A DNA stretch of 64,000 bases from Streptomyces sp. PTY087I2 (lineage in GTDB: Bacteria > Actinomycetota > Actinomycetes > Streptomycetales > Streptomycetaceae). Shown here piece after piece: positions 34,179 through 41,779 of this stretch. Position 1 is the stretch's first letter. Each line of letters begins with the position of its first letter. The notes below the pieces were generated by a model. It was not told the origin of the DNA, made no database searches, and was given only the letters and a program-made list of their open reading frames with translations. Location: the NCBI RefSeq assembly GCF_001687325.1, contig NZ_LZRD01000015.1:62001-126000 (forward strand), read 5' to 3'. Both the position numbers and the translations under genes were made by a program.

Positions 34179-34736
34179 ATGTCCACCAGCGGGCACGAGT
34201 CCGAACGCCAACTGCTCGTGCGTCGAGGGATTCAGCGTCTGGCACACGAGCAGTGGGGGAGCGGTCATTCGGTCTGGGACGCGGAACTCGCAGGCAGAAA
34301 CTTGGTGGTTGACCAGGTCCGAGTCGAGGAGGGGACCGCTTCGGAGAATGCGGCGCGCGTGCTTGGCCTCGACGAGGGGGAGAGCGTCTGTGTCAGGAGC
34401 CGCCGGTTCGTGTTGGACGGCAAACCCGTACTGCTCTCGACGTCGTACCTCCCGGCACCTCTGGTCGAGGGTTCAGCGATCACTCAGCCGGACACAGGGC
34501 CCGGCGGGATCTACGCTCGGCTGGCCGAACTGGGTTACGGTCCGGTCCACTTCCGGGAAGAGGTTCGCTCACGCATGCCGTTGCCCGAGGAGGCAGCGAA
34601 GCTCAGCCTTCCGGCCGGGACGCCCGTCATGCTCATCTGCCGGACCGCCTTCGCGGAGAAGGGGCGTGTCGTCGAGGTCAACGAGATGGTGCTCGACGCC
34701 GCCGCGTACGTCCTGGAGTACGACTTCGACGCGTAA
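34179..34736 (+). CDS. UTRA-domain protein lacking its HTH (truncated GntR-like)
   Basis: 185 residues. Everything from NLVVDQVRVEEGTAS to AAAYVLEYDFDA matches the UTRA effector domain of HutC/GntR regulators, including DEGESVCVRSRRFVLDGKPV and LLSTSYLPAPLVEGSAITQP. The N-terminal segment (ERQLLVRRGIQRLAHEQWGS) corresponds to the linker that normally follows the winged helix, but the HTH itself is absent: upstream sequence is the terminator of the DUF397 gene. It is probably a truncated regulator that may still bind ligand or heterodimerise. Confidence 0.75.
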   Translation: MSTSGHESERQLLVRRGIQRLAHEQWGSGHSVWDAELAGRNLVVDQVRVEEGTASENAARVLGLDEGESVCVRSRRFVLDGKPVLLSTSYLPAPLVEGSAITQPDTGPGGIYARLAELGYGPVHFREEVRSRMPLPEEAAKLSLPAGTPVMLICRTAFAEKGRVVEVNEMVLDAAAYVLEYDFDA

Positions 34737-34819
34737 CGTCGCCCGGGGCGAGGCCCTCTGGTGCCCGTTCGGTCCCGTCGTGCATGGTGGTTGCTTCCTG
34801 CGGCGAAGGGACACCCGTG

Positions 34820-35026
34820 ATGCCTGAATCTCCCCGGTGGTTCAAGTCTTCGTACAGCTCGAATGGCGGCGACTGCGTCGAGGTGGCCGCCAACCTCGCC
34901 GCCGTGCGCGGCATCGTTCCGGTCCGTGACTCCAAGGTCTTGGGCGGGCCCGTGGTCGAGGTCCCCGTCGCCGCGTTCGCGGCGTTCGTCACGGGCGTCC
35001 GGGGCGGGACGTTCGACACCGTCTGA
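34820..35026 (+). CDS. DUF397 domain protein (copy 2)
   Basis: 68 residues, MPESPRWFKSSYSSNGGDC..., nearly identical to copy 1 (same GGTFDTV end). ATG 34820 is preceded by GTG 34817 and a GAAGGG ribosome site. Unlike copy 1 it has no Scr1 regulator gene directly upstream; it stands between the UTRA fragment and the convergent tgmC gene. Either an orphan copy left by recombination or a partner for a distant regulator. Confidence 0.85.
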   Translation: MPESPRWFKSSYSSNGGDCVEVAANLAAVRGIVPVRDSKVLGGPVVEVPVAAFAAFVTGVRGGTFDTV

Positions 35027-35041
35027 CGAAGAGAGCAGCAA

Positions 35042-35074
35042 GATGCCCCACCGTGCCGCGCGCGACGGGGCATC
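35042..35074. terminator. Hairpin between DUF397 copy 2 and tgmC
   Basis: 8-bp stem (GATGCCCC at 35042-35049 with GGGGCATC at 35067-35074) between convergent genes. Related sequence follows DUF397 copy 1 and the mosaic scar at 39.75 kb. Confidence 0.55.
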
Positions 35075-35081
35075 CCGCTGA

Positions 35082-36250
35082 TCAAGCGAGGTCGTGCTGC
35101 CAGCGGAGCGCGGGGTGGCCGTCGATCCAGAGGCGTGAGCCTCCTTCGTGATGCGAAGCCGTACCTCGGTGATGTCGGGGCGGTCCGCGTCCTGCCAGGC
35201 CGTGAGGGTCTGCTCGATCGTGTCCCACAGGGCCGTGGGGCCGCCCTGGCGGACCGTCCAGATGCCGTTGTCCTCCGCGAAGGAGGCGAAGGACTCGCGC
35301 TCAGGGTCGAAGAGGTAGAGCAGCCGGTCGCCCTCCGGCGAGGTCGCGCGGGTGAAGCGCGCCCCCGGAGCCGCGAGTTGAGCGAGGAACGCAGGCATCC
35401 AGTCCTCCAGCAGGAGCGGGGAAACCTTGGTCTCGCGCTCACTGTCGGCGTAGGCCGTGCGGGCCGACAGATCACCACCGATGGGGGCCTCCGCCTGGGA
35501 CCGGGCCTGCATGAACGAGCTACGGCCGATGATCGCGCCCTCGGCCGTACCGTCCTCCGCCACGGTGACTTTCGCCAGGCCGGTGCCGTAGTGCCAGGAA
35601 CCGCCGACCGTGGTGAGGACGACGCCGCCCGGCTTGGTCTGCCTGATCCAGGCGTACGGGATGCGGCGCACCGCACAGGTGGCGATGACGCGGTCGTACG
35701 GGGCGCGGCGAGGCTGGCCGAGGAGCCCGTCGCCCGTGACGGTCCAGGTCGAGTATCCAGCGGTTTCCAGGGCATCGTCCGCCCGGACCGCGACGTCCGG
35801 GTCCACCTCGACCGTGGTGACGGCGTCCTCGCCGAGGCGGAAGCACATGAGAGCGGCGGAATAGCCGGTTCCTGTGCCGATCTCCAAAACCTGGTGGCCG
35901 TCCTCCAGTTCCAGCTTCTCCAGCATGTCCACGACGGTGACCGGGGTGGTGGACGAGGAGGTCGGGGAGCCGTGGACGGGGCCGCTGACCTGGTCGGCGG
36001 TGAGGTGTCCGTCGAGCTGGGTGGTCAGGGACTCGTCGCGGTAGGCGATCCGTACCCACTCGGCCGGGTCGCTCCCGGCAGCCGTCACCGGCTGCCACCG
36101 GCCGTCCCTCACGGGCAGGAACACACCAGGGTTCAGGAACAGCTCGCGGGGAACGGACTCCACCGCCGCCCGCCATGGGGAGCTGATGAGAACGCCCGCC
36201 TGCTCCAGACGTCCGGCGAGTGCACGCCGCTCCTGAGCGGTGTCGGTCAT
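35082..36250 (-). CDS. tgmC: ATP-grasp RiPP-associated PIMT-like methyltransferase, frameshifted near the C terminus
   Basis: L-isoaspartate O-methyltransferase-like enzyme of ATP-grasp peptide clusters; relatives methylate an Asp of the modified peptide to give aspartimide. SAM motif I is VLEIGTGTGYSAALM, preceded by the PIMT substrate segment, followed by TTVEVDPDVAVRAD. The gene starts with ATG overlapping tgmB. After ITKEAHA (about 35132) a one-base loss shifts the frame: the other frame continues LWIDGHPALRWQHDLA and stops at 35082, exactly as expected for the family. As read, the protein runs instead to 34535, about 197 unrelated residues, antisense to neighbouring genes. Either a real recent mutation or a sequencing error. 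Confidence 0.8.
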
Positions 36251-37206
36251 GGGGCAGCTCCTTGCGTCAGCAGTTCAGCGAATGCGGCGGACATCGCGAG
36301 GCCGGTGGACTCCTCCAGCCACCCCCACTGTCCGTTCGGGTTCAGCTCCAGCCACCAGAGGCCACCGGCCTCGTCGACGGCGAAGTCGAAGCTTCCCGAG
36401 GCCAGGCCGAAGTGGTCCAGGTACGCCAGGAGCGCCTTCTCCACGAGGTCGGGCAGGTCCACCACGCGGTAGGTCAGGGCGGAGTAATCCTTGCGCCAGT
36501 CCAGCATCCCGGACTCGATCCGTACGGCGAACACCTCGCGGCCGACCACCAACACGCGAAGGTCGGCCACCTTGTTCACCACGGCCTGGAAGAGATGCGG
36601 CGCCACAGCCACGCGCGCGTCGACCTCTGACGCCATCACCGGGTCGGCCCATCCGGTGACAGGAACACCACCCCGCTGGTAGGGCGTCCACCGGAGCGTC
36701 TTGAAGATCACCTGTTCGTGGTCGCCGACGAAGGACCGCGCCTCGTCCGGGTCGTTCGTGACCAGCGTCGACGGGACCGTCAGCCCGAGGCGCTGGGCAA
36801 CCGCGAGCTGGGCCGGCTTGTAGTCGGCTGCGGCGTTGCGCAAGGGGTGGTTGACCCACAGCGGTCCGTCGAGGGCGTACAGGGTGCCGCCGAGCCCGTA
36901 GCGGGTCTGGGCCGCCGCGAACCGTGCGTCGTCCGGTTCGAGATGGTCGAAGGCGGGCCACACCGGCCGGCGCCAGTACACCGACCGGATCTCGGCCAGC
37001 TCCACGATCCGCGATGGTGTGCGAAGCCGCCCGGCCACAGGGGCCGGGCAACTCCCGAACCGAGCGGAGACCGTCAGTTCCGCTCCGATGTCGGCGGGGT
37101 CGAACCTCGTCACCGGCACGTTACGCCGATTCAGCTCGCTGATCACCATGTCGGTGGTGAGGTCGTCCGCCTCGGTGGCCACCAGCACCGGCCTCCTGTC
37201 GGTCAC
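36247..37206 (-). CDS. tgmB: ATP-grasp RiPP maturase (graspetide synthetase)
   Basis: 319-residue ATP-grasp ligase that forms omega-ester or omega-amide links between Ser/Thr/Lys and Asp/Glu side chains of the precursor. Features: N-terminal pre-ATP-grasp part (VATEADDLTTDMVISELNRR, SVYWRRPVWP), ATP-binding VIFKTLRW, ADLRVLVVGREVFAVRIES, and the metal-binding FDFAVDEAG...WWLELNPNGQW. GTG start 3 bases after tgmA; the stop overlaps the tgmC start. The set tgmA-tgmB-tgmC is a defined actinomycete RiPP arrangement. Confidence 0.9.
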   Translation of the reverse strand: MTDRRPVLVATEADDLTTDMVISELNRRNVPVTRFDPADIGAELTVSARFGSCPAPVAGRLRTPSRIVELAEIRSVYWRRPVWPAFDHLEPDDARFAAAQTRYGLGGTLYALDGPLWVNHPLRNAAADYKPAQLAVAQRLGLTVPSTLVTNDPDEARSFVGDHEQVIFKTLRWTPYQRGGVPVTGWADPVMASEVDARVAVAPHLFQAVVNKVADLRVLVVGREVFAVRIESGMLDWRKDYSALTYRVVDLPDLVEKALLAYLDHFGLASGSFDFAVDEAGGLWWLELNPNGQWGWLEESTGLAMSAAFAELLTQGAAP

Positions 37207-37209
37207 CGG

Positions 37210-37464
37210 TCAGTCCTGCTCGGAGTCCTGGTCGTGCCCCTGGTCGGGGGCGGAGTCAGAGTTTGTCGTCGTGCTCGTCTCGGTGCCCCTGCTGGTGCCG
37301 TGCTTGCCCATCTCGATCACCGTGCCGGCGCGGTCGGTGAAGACGCCGAGCTGGGTGTGGGGGTCGAGCGTGACCGAAGCGTGGGGACGATGAGCGACGG
37401 TCGGGTACGGGGCGAGCCGCTCGGCTCCCCAGGGACGCGCATGGGGCTCAACTGCGGTAGCCAT
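37210..37464 (-). CDS. tgmA: Putative ATP-grasp-modified RiPP precursor peptide
   Basis: 84-residue precursor. The leader (LAPYPTVAHRPHASVTLDPH) contains the family motif D-P-x-T-Q-L; the core starts after GVFTDRAGTVIEMGKHGT and holds the Thr/Ser-rich GTETSTTTNSDS followed by an Asp/Glu-rich tail (DQGHDQDSEQD), giving acceptor and donor side chains for several ester rings. ATG 37464 has AAGGAGG five bases upstream, an exceptionally good ribosome site; the frame extends to 37515 without need. First gene of tgmABC, divergent from an XRE regulator. Confidence 0.85.
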   Translation of the reverse strand: MATAVEPHARPWGAERLAPYPTVAHRPHASVTLDPHTQLGVFTDRAGTVIEMGKHGTSRGTETSTTTNSDSAPDQGHDQDSEQD

Positions 37465-37580
37465 TCCGGCCTCCTTGACGAAGGTGGTTGTTGTCGAACC
37501 AGAAGCTACGGTCACCGTCGATGGAGTAGGACTGACCGGAGGTACGGGTTTGGGGGACCGAGGGACAACGGGGGTGCGGC

Positions 37581-38684
37581 ATGACCACGAAGGGATGCGG
37601 ACGAGGACGTGCGACTGCGGGCACGATCGCCGGGTTCGTTCTCCGCGTGGCCCGGGAGAGCACGGATATCCGCACGCAGGCCGGTATGGCAGAGGCGATG
37701 AGGGTTGATCTTGCCACTTGGCAGGGCTGGGAGACCGGGCGACGACCGCTCGCCCGTGTGAAGGCCGGTGCCCTGCTCGACATCCGGCGCCGATTACTCG
37801 CGTTGGGCGCGGACCCCGCTGTCCTTCACCTTCTCGACCCGGCGATGGACGCAGACCGTGTCATCACGTCCACGATCCATCCGGCGGCCGACGCCCGCCA
37901 TCCACTCGGGAACTGGGTGCACACCCGCGACACGGCCCACATGATCGCCTGGGCCCTGAACGGGACCGTTCCGCCCGCTCTGGCCGGCAGAGCGGCGACG
38001 GCGCGTCGCGGTCCTGTGGCCAAGGCCCCGCTCTTGTCGGCGCCCGACCGGAGCGCGTTCTTCGCGCACCTCCGTGAGACCGCCGAATCCGCGTTACGCG
38101 CCGGAGACGACGGGCTACTGCTCCACCGCCAGTGCCTCTACCTCTGCTCCTACGACCAAGGCTCCGAGGCCACATCGTGGATGGCGCAGGCCCTGCACAG
38201 CAGCCGAGACCTCATCTCCGTCCGTGGCTGGACCCCACGCTGGGCCACCGCACGATCAACGGCCACCGCGTTGGTGAGGCTCGGCGACCATCAGCCGCTG
38301 CTGGATTTCATCGACAGAGGTTTGGCAGGCGACGACTCCGCCGAGATCGCGAACCTCAACTACTGGGCCTACTGGTTCGGTTCGATCCGTGAAGCGCAGC
38401 CGGACGACGGCTTCATGCGGCACGGTCCGTCCAACTGGGAGCCCGTACGACTCCTTCGCGGACTTGCCACCGGCCTCCACCAGGCTCCGGCGTACATGGA
38501 CCTCTACGTCCACTCGCTATGGGCCCTGCTGACCACCAACCGGTGGCTGCCCCTGGCAGACCCGGTTCTCGCGGAGAGTCTGGCCGTACATACCGCCCGG
38601 CTCCTCGACCACGACGGGATCTCCCTGCGGGCGAGGCGGGAACTGATTGCGGTGGATAACGTTCTACGCGAGAACCGGACATGA
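37581..38684 (+). CDS. XRE-like helix-turn-helix regulator with helical C-terminal domain
   Basis: 367 residues. N-terminal HTH (about residues 15-75: AGFVLRVARESTDIRTQAGM, VDLATWQGWETGRRPLARVK) followed by a long alpha-helical, TPR-like region (HRQCLYLCSYDQGSEATSWM; WTPRWATARSTATALVRLGD) and a region of tryptophan-rich helices. It is divergent from tgmA with a 116-base shared promoter region and is thus the natural candidate regulator of the RiPP operon; this is inference. ATG 37581 has a G-rich site upstream. Confidence 0.78.
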   Translation: MTTKGCGRGRATAGTIAGFVLRVARESTDIRTQAGMAEAMRVDLATWQGWETGRRPLARVKAGALLDIRRRLLALGADPAVLHLLDPAMDADRVITSTIHPAADARHPLGNWVHTRDTAHMIAWALNGTVPPALAGRAATARRGPVAKAPLLSAPDRSAFFAHLRETAESALRAGDDGLLLHRQCLYLCSYDQGSEATSWMAQALHSSRDLISVRGWTPRWATARSTATALVRLGDHQPLLDFIDRGLAGDDSAEIANLNYWAYWFGSIREAQPDDGFMRHGPSNWEPVRLLRGLATGLHQAPAYMDLYVHSLWALLTTNRWLPLADPVLAESLAVHTARLLDHDGISLRARRELIAVDNVLRENRT

Positions 38685-38704
38685 CACATCGGAGGTCGTA
38701 CTTC

Positions 38705-39286
38705 ATGGCGGACGCAGAGCAGGAGCAGGTAAAGGGCACTACAGGCTTTCTGCTGGAAATGGGGATGCTCAAGCGCGCCAAGCGGTCCGGCTGGTGGATC
38801 GCAGGAGTGAAGGACCCCGAGACCATTGCCGAGCACAGCTTCAGAGTCGCGCTCATCGGTTCGGTACTCGCCATGATGGAGGGCGCCGACCCGGCGAAGA
38901 CCGCGCTTCTCGGCCTGTGGCACGACACCCAGGAGACCCGCGTCAGCGACATCCCGCACATCGGCCGCCGCTACCTCGAAGCCGCCGGCAACGAGAAAGT
39001 CACCGCCGACCAGGTATCGGCCGCGCATCCGGCGGTGAAGGCCGGCGCCCAGCGGATCGTGGAGGAGTACGAGAACGGCGACTCCCTCGAAGTCGTCTGC
39101 GCGCACGACGCCGACAAGCTCGAATGCCTCCTCCAAGCCGTCGAATACCGCGAACAGGGCTGCTCCAACGTCCAGCCCTGGATCGACAGCAGCATCGCCA
39201 AGCTCAAGACCGCTTCTGCTCAGGCTCTCGCCGAGGCCGCGCTGACCATGACGTCGATCGAGTGGCAGCAGACGTATCTCCGCTGA
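38705..39286 (+). CDS. HD-domain phosphohydrolase (YfbR-like 5'-nucleotidase)
   Basis: 193 residues. Metal-binding HD motif: H in IAEHSFRVALIG, HD in LWHDTQETRVSD, and the final D in AHDADKLECLLQ; this matches HD proteins of the YfbR/5'-deoxynucleotidase group. I chose ATG 38705 (MADAEQE), nine bases after GGAGG; ATG 38681 overlaps the upstream stop and is also possible. It follows the XRE regulator directly and is probably co-transcribed with it. Role in the peptide pathway, if any, is unknown. Confidence 0.85.
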   Translation: MADAEQEQVKGTTGFLLEMGMLKRAKRSGWWIAGVKDPETIAEHSFRVALIGSVLAMMEGADPAKTALLGLWHDTQETRVSDIPHIGRRYLEAAGNEKVTADQVSAAHPAVKAGAQRIVEEYENGDSLEVVCAHDADKLECLLQAVEYREQGCSNVQPWIDSSIAKLKTASAQALAEAALTMTSIEWQQTYLR

Positions 39287-39331
39287 GGCCGGGGAAGCGG
39301 TACGGGTCCGCAGCGCCAACGTCGTAGGCAT

Positions 39332-39806
39332 GGCCGGTGCCGGGCGTCGGCCCGTCGTTCGGATCGGGCCGGAGGGGGTGGGGCTCAGTGACGTCGAGCG
39401 CCGCCGGGCGCCGGTTCTCCTGTCGACGTCGTACCTTCCGGCACCTCTGGTCGAGGGGGCGGCGATCACCCAGCCGGACATAGGGCCTGCGGGATCTACG
39501 CCCGGTTGGCCGAACCGGGTTACGGCCCGGTCCGCTTCCAGGGGGAGATCCGCTCGCGCGTGCCGTTGCCCGAGGAGGTGGCGAAGCTCAGGCTTCCGGC
39601 CGGGACGCCCGTCGTGCTCATCTGCCGGACCGCCTTCGCGGAGGAGGGGCGTGTCGTGGAGGGCAACGAGATGGTGCCCGATGCCGCCGCTTACGTCCGG
39701 GGGGACGACTTCGACGCGTAACGTCGTCCGGGGCGGGACGTTCGACACCGTCTGAGGAACCGAGCGGCAACATGCCCCGCCGTGCCGCGCGGCGGGGACT
39801 GTCCCG
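39332..39806 (+). pseudogene. Mosaic scar: fragments of hydrolase, UTRA and DUF397 genes
   Basis: No intact gene. 39332-39409 copies 41044-41121 of the dienelactone hydrolase gene (about 78 bp, three mismatches). 39416-39726 copies the 3' half of the UTRA gene (about 34434-34742) with a one-base loss near 39490 that breaks the frame. 39727-39806 copies the end and terminator of a DUF397 gene (compare 35000-35074). The joins lie in shared short sequence such as TCCGGGGCG. It looks like recombination between the neighbouring modules. Confidence 0.8.
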
Positions 39807-39854
39807 GGCTCTGCGAAGCCAGGGATCCGGAAAGCCAACGTGCTCGGTCGGCCC

Positions 39855-40373
39855 TCATGCGCCCAGCTGATGCCGCACAAAAACCGGGTGAGGGTCCCCC
39901 ACTTCGATGCTGTTCTCGTCGAGGCCGTTGGCGATACAGAAGCGACCCGCGTCGAAGGCGAACTCGACAGCGATGGTGCCATCGGCCAGGTCCTGGCCCG
40001 ACGAACGCCACTCAAGCAGCGAGACTTCGCGGAGTTTCCGGCCGACGAACGGTTCGAGCCGTTCGTCGGCGCTGGACCACATCGGCGTGAACTCGGACTC
40101 CTGCCAGCCGGTGATCACGGCTGTGGTGTCGATGGTGTTCCAGCTGATCGACAGCTCATCGAATTTCCCGTGGCAGATCTCGACCCGGACGCCCTCGAAG
40201 TCCAACACCACCGGGCAATCGGCGAACCACTCCCCGTCCTCGACGAAGCGCACGAGCGCGTACCCGGTCAGGCGCCGCCCACCCAGCGTCGCCAACCGTG
40301 GTCCGTGGCTCTCGCGGACGGCTTCGAGCCCGACGAGGAAGGTCGGCTCGAAGCCGGAGATGCCCATCATCAC
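39855..40373 (-). CDS. Hypothetical protein (Streptomyces-type orphan)
   Basis: 172 residues with a mixed alpha/beta pattern: GRRLTGYALVRFVEDGEWF, CPVVLDFEGVRVEICHG, SISWNTIDTTAVITGW, and a C-terminal FCIANGLDENSIEVGDPH. Repeated beta strands and paired acidic residues suggest an immunity-protein-like or DUF6188-like fold, but I do not recognise it with confidence. Starts GTG/ATG 40373-40367 are equivalent. AT content slightly higher than neighbours, hinting at acquisition. Confidence 0.6.
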   Translation of the reverse strand: MMMGISGFEPTFLVGLEAVRESHGPRLATLGGRRLTGYALVRFVEDGEWFADCPVVLDFEGVRVEICHGKFDELSISWNTIDTTAVITGWQESEFTPMWSSADERLEPFVGRKLREVSLLEWRSSGQDLADGTIAVEFAFDAGRFCIANGLDENSIEVGDPHPVFVRHQLGA

Positions 40374-40478
40374 AACACCGGGATTATCCGTGATCTCTCA
40401 GGGAAGCGGTAACCCGTTGGCACCTGACCTGTTCAGTCTCGTTTGGCACCGCAGATTCCGCAGATTCCGCAGAGGGAT

Positions 40479-40840
40479 CTAAGCGGTGTGCTTGTGCATC
40501 ACGTCGAGGTAGTGCCGATCGCGGTGCCGGACACCGTGGTCCCGGCCGGGCAGGCTGAAGACGGCGCAGACCTTGGCGGGCCGGGTGAGGATGCTCGACT
40601 GTTCGCCGAAGGTGATCAGGTCCTCGCGGCCCACCGTGGCCTCGAACGACTCGGAATCAGGCAGGACGAGCGGCGGGAGACTCGCCACCGATCCGGGCCG
40701 AACGTTGATCCAGATCCCGCTGACGGCCCTCTGGGTGACGACCAGTCGAAGGCCTCCCCACGCATAGGGATAGCCGGGGGCATTCCGCAGTGCAGCGGCC
40801 CGATACGGCCGGTTCGGGCGACGTCGACGAGCACGTTCAT
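40479..40840 (-). pseudogene. Disrupted hypothetical protein gene
   Basis: The start MNVLVDVARTGRIGPLHCGM lies in one frame from 40840 and the remainder (GYPYAWGGLRLVVTQRAV; LPPLVLPDSESFEATVGRED; FGEQSSILTRPA; RDRHYLDVMHKHTA) in another, meeting at about 40780 without a stop between. The join CGMPP/GYPYAWGG suggests an internal deletion with frame change. From memory, intact relatives are longer at this point and between REDL and FGEQSS. Probably a dead gene. Confidence 0.55.
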
Positions 40841-40969
40841 CAAGGTCACGGCAGCGACTCTGACACTCTCCCGCGCCTGTGCGCACCCCGATATTCGTTG
40901 ACCACCGGCCGCTCTGCCAGCGGCGAATATCGCGCCGAGTGGGCGCGGCAGTCATTACCGTCCAGCTGT

Positions 40970-41695
40970 ATGACGACGATCACGACCCGCACGGTCGAAT
41001 ACCCGGCCGACAACCTGACGATGGTCGGACACCTCGCGCTCCCGGCCGGTGCCGGGCGTCGGCCCGCCGTTCTGATCGGGCCGGAGGGGGTGGGGCTCAG
41101 TGACGTCGAGCGCGGCCGGGCCGAGGCTCTGGCCGAGCTGGGGTACGTGGCGTTCGCCTTCGATATCCACGGCGGGCGCTACTTGGGAGACCCGGACGAC
41201 ATGCTGGCCCGCTGCATGCCGCTGCTCGCCGATCCCGAACGGCTGCGAGAAATCGGGCACGCCGCGCTCGACGTGCTGCGTGCCGAACCACGGGCCGACC
41301 CCGACCGGACCGCCGCCGTCGGCTACGGCACCGGGGGCGCGGTCGCCCTGGAGCTCGGCCGTGACGGCGTCGACCTGCGTGCGATCGCGACGGTCAACGC
41401 ACTGACCACCGGTCGGCCGGGCGAGGCGGCACGCATTCGCTGTCCGGTGTGGGCCGGGGTCGGGTCGGAAGACCCGATCATGCCGGCCGCCCAACGGGAC
41501 GCGTTCACCGCGGAGATGGAGGCCGCGGGCGTCGACTGGCGGCTCGTGGTGTACGGGGGAGCCCTGCACGCCTTTCACCATTCACCGGTCGACCACACCG
41601 TGCGCCCCGGCGTCGGCCACCACCCACGGCACGCCCGGCGAGCCTGGCGTGACGTCGTCGCTCTGCTCGCGGAGTGCCTGCCCGTCACGGAGTGA
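40970..41695 (+). CDS. Dienelactone hydrolase family protein with altered nucleophile site
   Basis: 241 residues with the DLH layout: GAGRRPAVLIGPEGVGLSD, FAFDIHGGRYLGDPDDM, nucleophile elbow VGYGTGGAVALELG, acid in VGSEDPIMPAAQRDAF, catalytic His in YGGALHAFHH. In the family the elbow reads G-Y-C-F-G-G; here the nucleophile Cys is Gly, so normal hydrolysis is unlikely. The gene is otherwise intact. A 78-bp fragment of it is duplicated at 39332. A DUF397-tail remnant follows its stop. Confidence 0.8.
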   Translation: MTTITTRTVEYPADNLTMVGHLALPAGAGRRPAVLIGPEGVGLSDVERGRAEALAELGYVAFAFDIHGGRYLGDPDDMLARCMPLLADPERLREIGHAALDVLRAEPRADPDRTAAVGYGTGGAVALELGRDGVDLRAIATVNALTTGRPGEAARIRCPVWAGVGSEDPIMPAAQRDAFTAEMEAAGVDWRLVVYGGALHAFHHSPVDHTVRPGVGHHPRHARRAWRDVVALLAECLPVTE

Positions 41696-41703
41696 TCGAG
41701 TCG

Positions 41704-41736
41704 TCGCGGGCGTCCGGGGTGGGGCTTCGACGCTGT
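41704..41736 (+). repeat. Remnant of a DUF397 gene tail
   Basis: TCGTCGCGGGCGTCCGGGG, then TTCGAC and CTGT, aligns with the end of DUF397 copy 1 (34059-34097). A fourth copy of this module in the accessory region; non-coding here. Confidence 0.6.
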
Positions 41737-41779
41737 CCGGCGGTCCGGGATCCGGGCGGCCGGCCATGGGCAGGGCAGC

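Noticed and set aside
34535..35081. Continuation of the tgmC open frame to 34535
   Set aside because: This part is antisense to the DUF397 copy 2 and UTRA genes and has no family sequence; it is opened by the frameshift at about 35131.
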